64,000 bases of DNA from Trogon surrucura (GCA_020746105.1 CM036634.1:744001-808000); one strand, 5' to 3'; counted from the first letter of the stretch, positions 35,301-48,059 are shown. A program made the numbers and translations. The notes: generated by a model from the letters alone, not told the origin.

Positions 35301-37990
35301 GTGGAAGTACAATCCCAGCTGCTTTGCAAGCAGGGGAGCATCTTGTTTTCTGCAGTTCCCAAGCAGAGTGATGTATATTCTTTTCACCAGTAAAAATGAA
35401 GCTACGGGATCCATTTTGGATGAATGTTCAGGAGAGAAGGAATTTAAAGCAAATTGTGTTGAGGTGTTTGTTTGGGGGAGCTCTGTCAAAATAGATGTGA
35501 CTCCTCGTTGTGGCCCCTTTCAGGATTGCTGCATTTTCTAAATGCTCTGTCAAAAGCAGCTCAAGCAGGCTCTACCCTTTAAAGCAGAATTATGAAATGA
35601 AGAGACTGTACAAGGCTGAGATTTACTAAAGCATTTGGCGCATATTCACAGGAAATCTTTGTCTCGGACTGAGTTTTAGCAGGTTGGGTTGTAAGTGCTG
35701 TCCTAAAGAGCCAATATTGCCCTGGGGGGGGTTGACGATGGGTGAGGGCAAGGCGAGGGGTGCTGAGGCTGGGCACGGGGTGCAGAGGACACACGTGGCA
35801 GTTGGAGTTTCTTATTTAAGAGCTTCATTAGTGAGCTGGAGGCAGGCACACAGCAGTGAGAGGAGCAGAGGGTGCTGAACTGGGAGGTGTTGCAAACCGG
35901 ACTTGAGTCTGTGATGCAGAGCACTGAGGAGAGGCTGAAAAATTGGGCACGACAGGGTGACAAGTGAGTGGCCCGGGACAGAGATGGCCAATGAAATGGC
36001 AATAGAGACCAAGGGAAGGGTGGCAGGTTTCATTTGCCACATGGTGCACGTTCTGCAAAACCTTCTTCCCCTCCTCAAGGTGTGCAGGGAGGAGAGGTTG
36101 TGTAAAATCTGTGTCACTGTGTCTCGCTGGCCACACAGTTCCAGGATTTCAGCAAAATCTTGAAAACCTGGGAGCAAAGAGGGCAGTGAGAGTGAGCAGG
36201 CTCTGGGGAGAAGGAGCTGTGTGCTGTTTGCTGGGGCTTGCTGCCTGCCCTTGCACATTATAGTCTGCTTTTAGGAGGGGAAGAGACCCCGAATGTAGAA
36301 GCCCCCCCTTGGAAGGGCCGGTTTTGGTGGTGTTGGGCACTGGCTGTATTGCATGCAGGGCTGCAGCATCATCATGAGGACCCAGAGCTGGGACCTCTAA
36401 TGCAAGAGCTGCACGTACAGCCTGTGCCTGCTGAGCTGGAGGGACTGGCTGCCACATCCCTCGCATCAGTCAGTCGAGGCTTTTCCCTGCAGGGCTTTAT
36501 TGAAAGAGAGGAGGTGCATGGGGCCAGCAGCGCAGTGCTGCGGGACAACAGTAAATACTTGCAAAGGCAGGACCAGAGCCTTGCCTGCCCCTGTGCCAAG
36601 GCTGCGTGCACCAGGAAATTCTCTCTAAGAGGGCGAGATCTTGTCTTTCCTGTCAGTAAGGCTTGGGAGCAGGGATGTGAAAGATGTACTTCAGGCGGGT
36701 ACGGCTCTTTGGCCCCATCACGCTTGGGAGAATGGGTGTGGGAATGCAGCTCATGTTTTGGGCAGTCTGGCTCTGAAGGATGGAGGATCTGCTGTTTCCC
36801 TCCACCATTCATGGTTGTGCTTAATCACTGTGACTCATTTCTGTAACCTTAAGCTTTGCCATCCCCTGCTAGATTAAAGAGCGTTTGAGCACCCGGTAGT
36901 TTTCCTCCCTCAGAGTGCTCAGGTGCCTCTTTTAGCTCCTGTTTAGAGGAGAGGCACATCATGTGTCTTCAACCTCACACCATTTTTCCTGGCTGTTGGT
37001 ATCGTTTTAGGCTCTTCTTTACGAGTGGTCCCCCTCTTCAGGCTTGTGCCTTTCTCTAAACTCACATGGGATGGTTTTGCCCTGGAGCAGTAATATAATC
37101 CCGCCTTCCTTTTGTTGGAGCATGGGCCAGTTCCCTTCTGGACAGGCAGAAGGCCACGATGTGTGATCACGTTTAGTGCTGGCATTTAATCCCAGCACTG
37201 TGACTTGAGCTATGACACTGGCTGGATGCTGCGCTTTTGATGATCAGTTGTTGGTTTTGGACATGCCCTGGCAGATTCACAGACCCAGGGAGCAGGGAGA
37301 GTTGGATCTGGTGCATTTGGACACAGGAGATGAAGTTTTGTTTTCCTTTGTTCCTCTCTTGTGTGAAGCTGGTTGGCCTTGTGTCAGCAGCTCTCCTCTG
37401 CTGCTTGGACAGCAGCAGCCTCTCTCCTTCTTCTGCATTTATCCACTGCTCATGACAGTGCTTGTTGCAGGGGATGGAGGAGGATTTGGACTTTTTCTCC
37501 CAGCCTGGAAGGAAGCAAAGCCTGCAACCCCCGGAGAGTTCAAGCTGCAGCTAAAGCCTGGGCCCAGGCATTCAGTGGAGATGGTTAAAATGGTCAAACT
37601 AGAGGAGGACTGGCCCCACTCTTACAAATGGTTTCCCTTCCGGCACAGCTACACAACTGCCCCAAGGCTGCAGGAGCGCACAGTCTTGGCTCGAGGTGCG
37701 TTAGAGGGTGCCTAATGCAGCCTGGCAGAGGCAGGGCTCGGGCTCAGTCCCAGATCCCTGCACCAAGGACTGACTCCCAGCCCCTCTAAGCTAAACTTGC
37801 CATTTCTCCCAAAGACAATTTGGTAGCCAGCCTGTTCTGGGAAGCTGGAGGGACCTGCATCTGGAGGCATCCTGGGCGAAGGGAGGGAAATGTCATTCTC
37901 CTGGAGAAGTCAGAAATCCAGCTGAACAAAGAACACACACCACCACCCTCTATCACACAAGAGAGCTGGAGACTGGGGCCAAACCAGGGA
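32355..37990. other. Unique non-coding DNA between inverted CR1 copies
   Basis: About 5.6 kb hold no recognised gene or repeat. AT-rich patches occur at about 33,990-34,150 and 35,130-35,660. Bases 35,810-36,180 have a low-grade repetitive feel, but I could not assign them. The open frames are chance overlaps in moderate-GC DNA. This stretch is the loop that would be inverted or deleted by recombination between its flanking CR1 copies. Confidence 0.4.
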
Positions 37991-39075
37991 TCACAGAATC
38001 ACAGAATCACAGAATGTTAAAGGTTGGAAGGGACCTTAAAGATCATCTAGTCCAACCCCCCTGCCAGAGCAGGATCACCTACAATAGAGCGCACAGGAAC
38101 GCGTCCAGGCGGGTTTTGAATGTCTCAAGAGAAGGAGATTCCACAACCTCTCTGGGCAGCCTGTGCCAGTGCTCGGTCACCCTCACAGTAAAAAAGTTTT
38201 TCCTCAAATTTTTCTGGAACCTCCTGTGTTCCAGCTTCCACCCATTGCCCCTTGTCTTGTCAGTGGACGCCGCTGAAAAGAGCCTGGCTCCGTCCTCCTG
38301 ACATTCCCCCTTGACATATTTATAAACATTAATGAGGTCACCCCTCAGCCTCCTCTTCTCCAAGCTAAAGAGATCCAGCTCCTTCAGCCTTTCCTCATAA
38401 GGGAGATGCTCCACTCCCTTCACCATCTTTGTGGCTCTACGCTGGACTCTCTCAAGCAGCTCCCTGTCCTTCTTGAACTGAGGGGCCCAGAACTGGACAC
38501 AATATTCCAGATGTGGCCTCACCAGGGCAGAGTAGAGGGGGAGGAGGACCTCTCTTGACCTACTTGCTACTCCCCTTCTAATACACCCCAGGATGCCATT
38601 GGCCTTCTTGGCCACGAGGGCACATTGCTGGCTCATGGTCATCCTGCTGTCCACTAGAACCCCCAGGTCCCTTTCCCCTGCACTGCTCTCCAGCAGGGCA
38701 GTCCCCAACCTATATTGGCACATGGGGTTATTTTTTCCCAAGTGCAAAACTCTACACTTGCCCTTATTAAACTTCATAAGATTTCTCCCTGCCCAGCCCT
38801 CCAGCCTGTCTAGGTCTCTCTGAATGGCTGCACAGCCTTCTGGTGTGTCAACCACTCCTCCCAACTTCGTATCATCAGCAAACTTGCTGACAACATTCTC
38901 TAATCCCTCATCCAGATCATTGATGAATATATTAAACAGCACCGGCGCAAGCACTGACCCCTGAGGGACCCCACTAGACACAGGCAGCCAGCCAGACTCA
39001 GCCCCATTGACCACAACCCTCTGGCTTCTTCCCTTCAACCAGTTCTCGACCCACCTCACTGCTTGGTCATCCAGA
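37991..39075 (-). mobile_element. Young CR1 LINE, inverted partner of the 31-kb copy
   Basis: On the minus strand this runs from codons for [19 protein letters not shown] to the stop at 38,079, then the 3' UTR and three ATTCTGTG units (at 37,991). Over its full 1,085 bp it aligns with 31,270-32,354 at equal length, so there is no net insertion or deletion. I count about 10 base differences in the last 330 bp and 7 residue differences over about 330 residues. Homology stops abruptly after CATCCAGA at 39,075, which is this copy's 5' truncation point. Confidence 0.95.
38079..39075 (-). pseudogene. CR1 reverse transcriptase fragment, frame open
   Basis: About 332 codons remain open from motif B ([15 protein letters not shown]) through motif C (FADDTKLGG) to the natural end FLCALL. 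Motif A with its catalytic aspartate lies upstream of the truncation and is lost, so the protein could not be an active polymerase. The frame continues without a stop into unique flanking DNA to 39,242, making a 387-codon hybrid frame whose first 55 or so residues are not CR1-derived. Differences from the 31-kb copy include V/A, M/L, G/A, R/K, M/L, N/H and V/L. Confidence 0.85.
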
Positions 39076-40990
39076 TCTACTTGTGCAGGGATCCTGATAG
39101 TCCTGCTGGGCTGCATCTGCCCAGCATCCCAGCTCAGTTCTCCAGCTGGCAGAGCAAAGGCAGCTGTGGCAATTCTCCAGCTTGCAGGGACTAGGGATTG
39201 CCCTGGTGCACACTCAGCCACTGTCCCCAACCTAGACATCACTCCTCAGTTTTGCTTTCAAAGCATGGCTGCCCTTTTCTCTGCCACGTGGATTGCAGCC
39301 AAGATCAGACCAGTGGGTTAGAAGGTCTCCCTGTTTTGTCTCCTTACTGGGAGCTGTGGTGGGTCCAGGAGAAATTCCCAGGAGCCTGCTGGACATGGTT
39401 ATCCTGGGATGCTGAGCTAAAACCATGAGAGTCCTTAAGTGGGCCTGCCTTCAGGGCAGTGGCAGTTTTAATTACCAATTTTCAGCTTGAGGGAAAAATA
39501 GACGGTGCCTAAATTGCGGGGATGTAGCAGGGACTGTAGGTGTGTGTGTGCACCACAGGCACACATGGTGTGTAGTGAGGGCAGGTGTCCGTGTGCACAG
39601 AAGTTTCTCCCTCTTTTTTCCCTGCCCTGTAAATCTGCCTAGTGGAAATCCCTTCAGTTCCACTGGCTTCCTCCTCCTTTGTTCACACTGAGCTCCGTGT
39701 GTTTTGCAGAAATAACTCCCTTTCACTGCAGAATCACAGGCAAAGTGAAAAATCAGCATCTCCGTAGCACGGGGGGCAGGGAGGGAGGATAGGAGCAGGG
39801 CTGGGGATGGACCAAGAGCCTTGTTAATAGAGGTCAGCACCTCTCCTTTGGTTCAGGACCCTTTCCTGAGATTGCAGACGCTGCCCATGGCAGATTTCAG
39901 TGGGTGGGTGGCTTTCCTTTGGGCTCCCAGGACAGCCTGTGACCTGACTTGGGGTCCTGCCTGACCCTTCCTCTGCTGCTATTGTTCTCCTTTGTCCCTG
40001 GCAGACAGGGTGGGCTGTGGTTCCCTGTCCACAGAGGTGATGACTTTGCAGGTGTCTGAACGGAGACAAAACTTGGGCAGATGGGCAGCAGTGTTTTTAG
40101 ACAGAATGAGCTCAGATCCTACAAAAGCTCCATCCTGGGAGGGACAGTCCACCCACAGGAGCCCTGTGCTGAGCTTCTTGGTGTCTGTCCTTTCCTAAGG
40201 CTTATGGTGACTCCAGGCTTCCCTTGCCCTGTCGTCCATGTCTGTGCATGAACGGTCTCATGCTGAGCTCTCCCATTTGTCCCCATCATCAGGGAGAACA
40301 GCGGTGGGTAGAGGCACCAACAGTGTCATGGCTGGTGCAGAAAGGAGGAGTGAGTCTGAGCACATCTGGAGGGGGCTCGGGTCCGTATCTCCCTTAGCCA
40401 GGAGCTTGTTCCTGCTCCAGCTGACAGACAGGGATTTACACTTCAGTCTGCACAACACCTCCACTGCTTGTTCTCCTTTTCCATACCGGGCCATGCTTTC
40501 TGCACGGAGTTACCCCCTCCACAGGGGTAACCCACCTGGGTTTCAGGTGAAGCCAGGCCAGGGCTATGCCAGCAGCAGAGTTCTCCTAGACGACATATAA
40601 GAAGGGTAATAACTCCTTCCTCTCCTATTCTCTGTGCCAAGCTTGTCTCCTGGGAAAGTCCCCTCTTTAAATAGCAGGCTGAGTGTTTTTCAGGTTGCAG
40701 AATGGTTTTGCAAAGGATTGCATCAAGGGCTCTTAGCGCTTGACCTTTCCCATCTTGCCACAGCTTCTGAGCGGGAGGCTCATGTTGTGGAGTGGCTGGA
40801 AATGCCGTCGACCCCAGGCAGCCTCTTCTCCTCCGCAGAGCTGCAGCTGCCTCCCGGGGGACCTGCCCTGGCATCTGCAGCTGGTGCTCGTGATGGAGCT
40901 CGCGGAGACCTGGGCCACCCCTTCTGTGGCTGTGCCCCTGCCGTGGGTCAGAGCTGACTGTCCGGGCCAACGACAACGGGAAAAACATAG
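39076..40990. other. Unique non-coding DNA
   Basis: No gene is recognised. There is a short (TG) run near 39,539-39,550. The right edge toward 41,000 may already belong to the LTR-like element that follows. Confidence 0.4.
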
Positions 40991-40999
40991 ATCTAATTC

Positions 41000-41784
41000 A
41001 TCACCACCATTTACAAAGTAGGATAGTGAGAGGAACACAGCAATAAATACGACCCGATCTTAAATACACTCTGCCCCCCGACCCCTCCCATGTTCCCGGC
41101 TGCCTTCCCCCCTCCCCATCAGCACAAGGGGGCAGGGGCTGGGGGGTGCAGTCCCTCTGGCCATTGCTCGTGGTCCAGGGCAGCTCCTCCTTGAGCGAGA
41201 GGGCTCCTGGCAGTCTCTCCTTCCTGCGGTGTGGTGCCCACCTCACAGGGGGCAAGCCTCTTCCTCCTCGGGAGTCCCTCGGGGCCACCGATGGCTTCGG
41301 GCGCGTCCCCCGCTGATGCTCGGTCCCTCTCCCCTCTGCACATACCGAGACATCCTGGACATTCTCACCACCCTCAGTCTTCCCAGCTGGCAGGCACTCG
41401 CTGTCCTGCCACCTCAACCCAGTTAAAAAAAAACCAGGAAAGGTCCTGCTCCGGCACCCTTCTCCTCTCCTTCTCCTCCAGGACTGGACTCCTGTCCCTC
41501 TCTTTCTTCTCGGGGGGATGATCCTTTGTTCTTCTCTCACCTCCCCCTTCTCCAACAGAAAACTCCCCAACGTGAAAGACAGGACAGCTCAACACAAGGT
41601 GAAACCAAAGGAGAGAGAGAACAGTGGGGTCGCCCCTTAAATCCCTCGCTGGCAGAGGCGCTGATGGGCCTGGCCTGGCCAGGGGCAGGTCTGACTCTCC
41701 CTGGGGGTGGGGGAGCTCTCGAAGCTTCCCACACAGCTCTACCCCCGCTTTCGCAAAAACCCCGCCAGACTCAAACCCATGACA
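41000..41784. mobile_element. Possible solo LTR of an avian endogenous retrovirus
   Basis: The right end reads CAAACCCATGACA; its complement begins TGTCATGGGTTTGAG. That resembles the terminus shared by a common group of avian retroviral LTRs, which begin or end with TGTCATGGTTT-type sequence. The interior is homogeneous in style and unlike its flanks: C-rich on the plus strand, with an AATAAA at about 41,041, a run of nine A at 41,425-41,433, and a CpG-bearing block at 41,220-41,320. The left boundary and orientation are unclear, and I could not find a matching target-site duplication with confidence. No internal retroviral coding region is present. Confidence 0.33.
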
Positions 41785-42069
41785 GACCCCCTGAGAGGGC
41801 TGTCAGACCTCAGCCTTGGCGTGTGCTTCGTGTGTTGTACCTGTGCTTCTCCTGCCCTGGGAAGATGCAGCGTGACGGGGCTCGCCAGCATGTGCCGCTG
41901 TCTTAAGTTTTGGGTCCACGAGTTCCTCTGGTTGAAACTGTCTGAGCCAAGTGGCGCCAGAAATGCAGACGGTGAGAGCTGGAGGAGGCAGGAGGCACCC
42001 TAGATCTGCACAAGAGCGGACCTGAGGGACTCCAGACTGTAGGAGAAGGTCACAGCGCCATGCAGGAGA
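41785..42069. other. Short unique spacer
   Basis: About 285 bp lie between the LTR-like region and the next CR1. Nothing is recognised. Confidence 0.4.
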
Positions 42070-42500
42070 TCACAGAATCCTAGAATGGCCCAGGCTGGAA
42101 GGGACCTTAGAGATCATCTAATCCAACCTCCCTGTCACGGGCAGGGACGCCTCTCAACTAGGTCAGGCTGCTCAAGGCTCTGTCCAACCTGGCCTTGAAC
42201 ACCTCCAGGGAGGGGGCAGCCACAACATCTCTGGGCAATTTATTCCAAAGTCTTGCCACCCTCGTACTGAAGAATTTCTTCCTAAGATCTAATCTAAATC
42301 TGTTCTCCTTCAACTTAAACCCGTTTCCCCTTGCCCTGTCAGTCGATACTCTTGTCAAAGTCCCTCCCCAGCCTTCCTGTAGGTTCCCTTCAGGTATTGG
42401 AAGGCAGCTCTTAGGTCCCCCCAAAGTCTTCTCTTTTCAGGACTGAACAACCCCAGCTCCCGCAGCCTGTCCTCGGAGCAGAGCTGCTCCAGCCCAGAGA
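42070..42500 (-). mobile_element. CR1 LINE of the subfamily that matches the SINE tail
   Basis: It starts with the tail CACAGAATCCTAGAATGG, then CCCAGGCTGGAAGGGACCTT and the 3' UTR with GACGCCTCTCAACTAGGTCAGG. The C-terminal coding region follows in reverse ([56 protein letters not shown], and [16 protein letters not shown]). The last 94 bases of its 3' end match the tail of the SINE at 62,325-62,417 with three differences. The coding part is broken into two frames. The subfamily is older than the 31-kb and 38-kb pair. Confidence 0.95.
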
Positions 42501-43199
42501 TAGGACCTGGGAGATGAGAGGGCTGGTCAGCAGGGTCAGCTGCCTGGAGGAGATGTAGCACAAAGCTGTGGGTCCCATGCTCTGACCCCAGCTCAGATAC
42601 CTTGGTTTGCCTGTTGGAACAGCTCACAGCAGCCGATGCTCCCGCAGGAGGAGACACCAGAGTGATGAGGGCCCTTCAGGCTGGTGGGCAGAGGTTCAGT
42701 AAGGGTTGGTGCCTGTTGTCTAAGAGGAAGAGGAGCTGGCTGCTGTGCCAAGGGGGATGGTGAGTCTGGTGTCAGTGGCTGGCTCAACCGACAGATTTTG
42801 CATTTCCCTCTTGAGCAGCTGGGACCTTGAAGCAGAATTTACATCCGGGTAGTCTTACTGCAATGCAGGAGGGCAGAGAACACGGTTATCTCCTCGGGCT
42901 TTCCACCCAGTGCCTGTGGACCAGGCAGGGATGCTGCCTTAGGGGCAGGTTTATTCTGCCTTCGGCTCCTTGCTCTGTCCCCTGCCTGACCCGAGCCCCC
43001 TGCTCACCCCGTGGCACACACAGTTGCTGGAGGTCAGTGGCCAGGCCTGTAGGCTCCATCCTTTGTCCTGCGTAGGATTGCAGCACTCAGAACGAGCACA
43101 GATCTGCTCCAAACCCAGCTTTGCAGGGGGCTGCCGATGAGCGTGGGAAATGGCTGAGCTGTGGCCGGGGGCTGTACTGTGCAGAGAAATCAGGGTTTG

Positions 43200-43860
43200 C
43201 ACAAAGCAATCGGAGAAGAAGAAAAAAAAAACAAAATAAAATTAAAAAAAGATGGTTTTAAAATTTAAATTAGTTTTATTTCTTTTCATGTCGCGGGTCT
43301 GCATTTTCTTTTCGTCTTACTGACTTGTGCTGCTAAAGTGGTTGTTTTGTGCTTGTTTCCTTAATTAGCAGCTTCCCAGCTTCTCTTTAGAGACTTTTTC
43401 TTCTCAAGAAGCTGATTTCTTAACGTTAGTCCTTAAAATGCTCATCCATACTGAAAAGCAGTGCCAAAGCCCAAGGAAAAACGTTGCTGTAGGAATGATA
43501 CGGACACTGTTCTGATGCACTGAGGAGTCTCCTAGCAAGAGAGCCAAGGGGCTTTGGTTCAACCATATCTCATCACCAGTTTGCAGTTTGAATTTATTGG
43601 GACTTTGGCTCCTCAGGTGGATAAAAGCTTCTGAGAAGCCTTCCTAATTCCCTGCGGCTGGGAGTACAAGGCTAATTTTACACTGCTTCATTTGGAAAAG
43701 TCAACTCGCGGGCGCAAGAATTTTACAGCGACTTGGCGCGTTGAAAGCTGAGATGACTTTTTAATGTTAACGAGGAATCAATTTGTTTTGAATGCACAAA
43801 GATTTTATGCCACTGTGAGAGAAGATTTTTTTAATACGTATATAATAAGCTCATGGTGTG
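43200..43860. promoter_or_regulatory. AT-rich block, candidate conserved non-coding element
   Basis: The block shows low GC against GC-rich flanks, complex non-repetitive content, and several TAAT/ATTA and TTAATTAGC-type homeodomain cores (for example CCTTAATTAGCAGC near 43,360). There is no coding potential. The interpretation as an enhancer is inferred from texture alone. Confidence 0.25.
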
Positions 43861-46800
43861 TCCATGTGTTGAATAATCCATATCTTCCTTATTGCCCTGC
43901 CTCAGAAAAAGATGCTGTGGTAAAGGAAAAGCTTGTGAGAAGGGCAGTCAGGATGATGAGAGGTACCAAAGGGGTCTGAGCTGGGGGAGGGCACGTGTAG
44001 AGGTTTTTACACCTTACACAAAGGTCTCCAAAGCAATAAGTAGACAAGAAGAGACTAATCAGTTGCTATTTTTAGCGCTTGTAGCCCTCAGTAAAATGGT
44101 GGGGCTGGGATCTCACGGCACATCCATCGACGCTGGAAATCTCTGGCCCAGGATGCTCTGGGAGTCAAAAGAGAGAGTGAATTTCAGGAGAGGAAAAGCA
44201 AACTGGCTGCCCAGGCTCCATTGGTGGCCATAATTGTGTGCAATCCCGATTTTGGAAGCCTCCAAACTGCTGACTGTTGCCTTGGGCAGCGTGTCAGGGG
44301 AAGGGCCATCGTATTCCTGCCCTGTGTGACCTCCTCTCAAGTCACAGAGGTGAGACGAAAGCCCTCATGATCTTTGTTCTTTTTCAATGTGCCAGTTCTT
44401 GTATTAAAAAGAAGAAAAAAATTTTAAAAAGGAATTCGAAAAAGGATTCACAGGAGCAGATAAGACCCAGCCTCAGAGCTGCTTAAGTGTTGCAGAAACA
44501 GAGATTTAACTTTTAGAAGCTTGAGATTTCTTTCTATCTCTCATCTGTCTTTTTTTTTTTTTAACAGTTTTCTAAAATTACAGTAAAGCATCCCATGGAT
44601 GTTTTGGGCTTTGGTTTTGTTTTTTTCCTGGTTGTTTTATTCTGTGTATGTGTGTGCATGCATCGGAATCCACAGTACATTGGTGCTAACTGCTCAGCTT
44701 CCAAAGACAGGCAGACCATGAAGCTGCCTGGTAAAATGCGTATAAATCACACAGCGAGCATAAGTAGCGTAAAACATTGCAGATGTTCTGAAACAGTATG
44801 AATTATTTTTAAACAAAAGCGCCCAAATAATACTCACCTTGGCTTTCCTAGTGCGTTGTGCTCTGATCTGTCAGGTGGAAGCTTTGCTGGGAGCGCGATG
44901 GGAGCAGGAACTCGCCTTCCACCAGCTAGCTCTGAGCTGGTGGCACCTGGTCACCTCCTCCCAAGGACTTTTCTCTGTAGTCAGGACATCTGATGTTACC
45001 GATTCTGAGCTGGAGAATGGTGACAAGTGTCTGCCCCAGCTTCCTAGGCTCTCGTTGTGTGTGCTGGTGTGGGAGTCCCCCTGGCTGGACCACCAGGTAG
45101 CTGTAGCAAAGTGGGACCGCTGTCCTGCCTGTGCCAGCTTGGCTTGGAGATCACACCTGCCTTGTGATGGGCTTAAAAGAATAAAAGCAAATTTGGCTGA
45201 TTTCACCAAAGTCAGAGACATCCTCCTAATGACAGCCTTTGTATAGCTGCTGCAAAAGGCTGATGGAGGGTAACACGTCTGTAAAGCCAACCAGCACTCC
45301 CAGATCTTGGTCTGGATGACTCCCTCCGGCCTTGGCTCCCCACAACCACCCCTCCTGGCATGTCCTCTTGGACAAAATGAGCGTCGGGATACCAGGTGTC
45401 TCTTTTGGGCTGGCAGTCTGCTTGCATGTGCCCTTGGCAGAGAGAACCAGAGGGCTCAAACGCAGGATCCAAAAATGTCCTGGGGACGCTGGAGCCGTTT
45501 CCATCCGCAGCACAGGCACCATCTCAAGATCTTTTTTATTGTACTGCTGTTGGAGCTGTCTATATTGGGGTCTTGCTGCCAGACTTTGAGCATCCATGGG
45601 CCTGCTAACAAAATGCTCTCAGGCTGATTTGACAAGAAATCTCTTTGATGAATGAAAAGGGACCCTCAAGTGCTGACCTGTTTGCCTCTTCTTGCAAGAG
45701 GTAATTGAACTGCAGCCGTAAGAACATATTATAGCAGTTCGCAGATTGCGTAGTACAGTGTCCTCCCACAGGTTGAGCTTAGATTTCCCTCTCCTTACCA
45801 GCACACCTTGCTACAGGAACCTTCTCACTCCTTCACAAAGAACTTGCAATAGGAGTATTTCAGAAAACACTGGTCGTTCAGTATTTGTGACAAGCTTGGA
45901 ATTCAAATTAAGTTGCAACAAACTAGTACACGGGTGGTTGTTCTTACAGAATTTCTAATTTACCTTCCTGGAACCCTCAGTTGGTAGTTTCAGTTTTGTT
46001 GCAAAGCTCTGGTGTTGCCCAACAGCTCTATATTTCACCACTTGCCATGCGTTTTCTTCCACCTGTCTCCTTAGTCCCTCCAGCAGGAATTGCCTCGACT
46101 TGCCACAGTTTGAGCATGAAGATGTCATGCTGATCTCTCCAAGGGTCCTGACACAGGTCAGCAAACAGCTTGACATTTCCAACATCTCAGAGTGCCCCAG
46201 GGATTAAGTAACTGGTCTACAACAGCCAGTGAAGTCTATTATTTGGATCCAAAGTGTCATGAACTTGATATGTGTATAGGCATAAATAATCCCAGCGAGT
46301 TCACCTACCCTGTCCCTGCAGCGACCTGCATGTGCCGGTCCCTTGCCTTGACATTCTCCAAAGTGAAGAGTAAAACGGCAGCTGTCACGATTGGCACCAA
46401 ACAAAGCAAGGAAAAGCTGGGTTCGTAGCACCAAATCTTTGCCATCTTCTCGGTTTCTCTTCTCTGGCAGCTGGAAATGGCACACAAACCAGATCATCCA
46501 GATTTAATTCAGCCCGTGGCTCGACCGTGATCTCTGTAGCTTGTCCTGCAGCCTCCCCTTCTCCGGGTGACAGTGGCACATTTGTCACAAGCCATCTGCC
46601 ACCCCTGTGTGCATCTCAGCATGGACCAAATGCCAGCTAGCTGGGTGTGATGGAGCTGCTGTCGGGGCAGGAGCCGCTTCTTGGCCAGTTTTTGTTGTTC
46701 AAATGTGCGTTTGTTGTATCAGGTGGATGGAGAAGGAGCAGCTGGGATGTTCCTCTGTCCCCAAACCTGGGAGAGAGCCAGCTCTCCCCTGTGCTTCTGA

Positions 46801-48059
46801 GGATGATGGGCACCCAGTCCCTCTGGGGTTTGCAGCGTGGGTGGAGCTGTCCCTAACAAGAGCTCCAAACACCTCCCTCTGCCCTTGCTCAAGCTGGGGT
46901 AACATTTTTTCACTCCCCCATGCTTGCACTTAAATCATTTACAGGAGATTACTGACACATTTATACATGCTATGTCACCTCCCAAACACTGCTGCCTTCC
47001 CGCCGTGCCGGAGCGTTACAAAGCGCCCGTGTCAGCACGTGGGCTGGGGTTGCCACCCCGGGCTGCTTTGAGGAGCTCTGTGGTGTCACAAGCTGATCCC
47101 TTCCCCTTGCCCTTGAGCAAAATCCTCTTGGGATGCCTGAGGGCTCACCCGCCAAGTGTCCCACCTCTAAGTCCCTCCCTTGCAGTGATAACACTGGGTG
47201 CGCCAGGATGTGGACCCCCAGGTGTGGCAGGGAGCGGGAGCTCCCTGGAAGGCAGCAGGGGATGCATTCCCCTCTCAGATGGTGTATCTCGCTATGGAGA
47301 AGGCACATGTGCCTTGTGAAAGCCACTGGACCTTGTCCTTGGAGGTGAGCAGCTCCGCACGATGCGCCAGCATGGTGGCACCCAGCTCGCTGTGTTGACA
47401 CGGGCTCTTGGGAGAACAGCATCAATACGAGGCGACTATTAATACTAACAGGAGGAGGCAGAACCATTGTTTACCCTGCTTTTGTTAATCAGTTTGTTTC
47501 CCTCCGTGATCCCAAAATGAAATTAAAAGGCTCTGTTTACATTGCTGAATTATCATCTGCTCCAGCAGGTAAAGCACTTTGGCAGAGAATTAATGGAGCC
47601 TCGGACAGATTTGTGTCAAAAATATGTGCATATTTTCCCACCAAAGGATTTGTTTGAAATGAGCTGGAATCTCATGCCTTTGTGTTTAAATAAAACATCA
47701 TCCACCAGCCACCCACACATGCTGCTGGGATGCTGTGGCCCTGAAACAAGGTCACCTTTAAAACAGCTGAGTTGAAGGCTTCTCCCTTGCTAGATTCAAA
47801 GGTGATTTTCCGAGACCAAAGATGGCCTTGGAGGGTAGCTTAAGGATTCAGAATATGCTTGAAGGAAAAATCCAATCCGGACGCCGAAGAAAGACAAAAG
47901 AGTGTGCACAAGGCTTCGGTTTGTGCTCAAGAGCTTGTGCTAAATTGTGCTGGGGCGAGGGGGGGAAGGCAGGTATTTCTGTCTCAGCAGCAAGAGCCAA
48001 ATTATCTTCCCTGGTGCCGCAGTGCAACCCGGCACAGAATGGGGCCCTCGCACCTGCCT

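Noticed and set aside
35810-36180. Repeat-like region
   Set aside because: It has a vague similarity in style to CR1 coding sequence but no tail, no UTR motif and no conserved block, so no family could be named.
36238-37715. 202- and 167-codon plus-strand frames
   Set aside because: Neither has a domain, a good start context or splice structure; both overlap opposite-strand frames of similar length.
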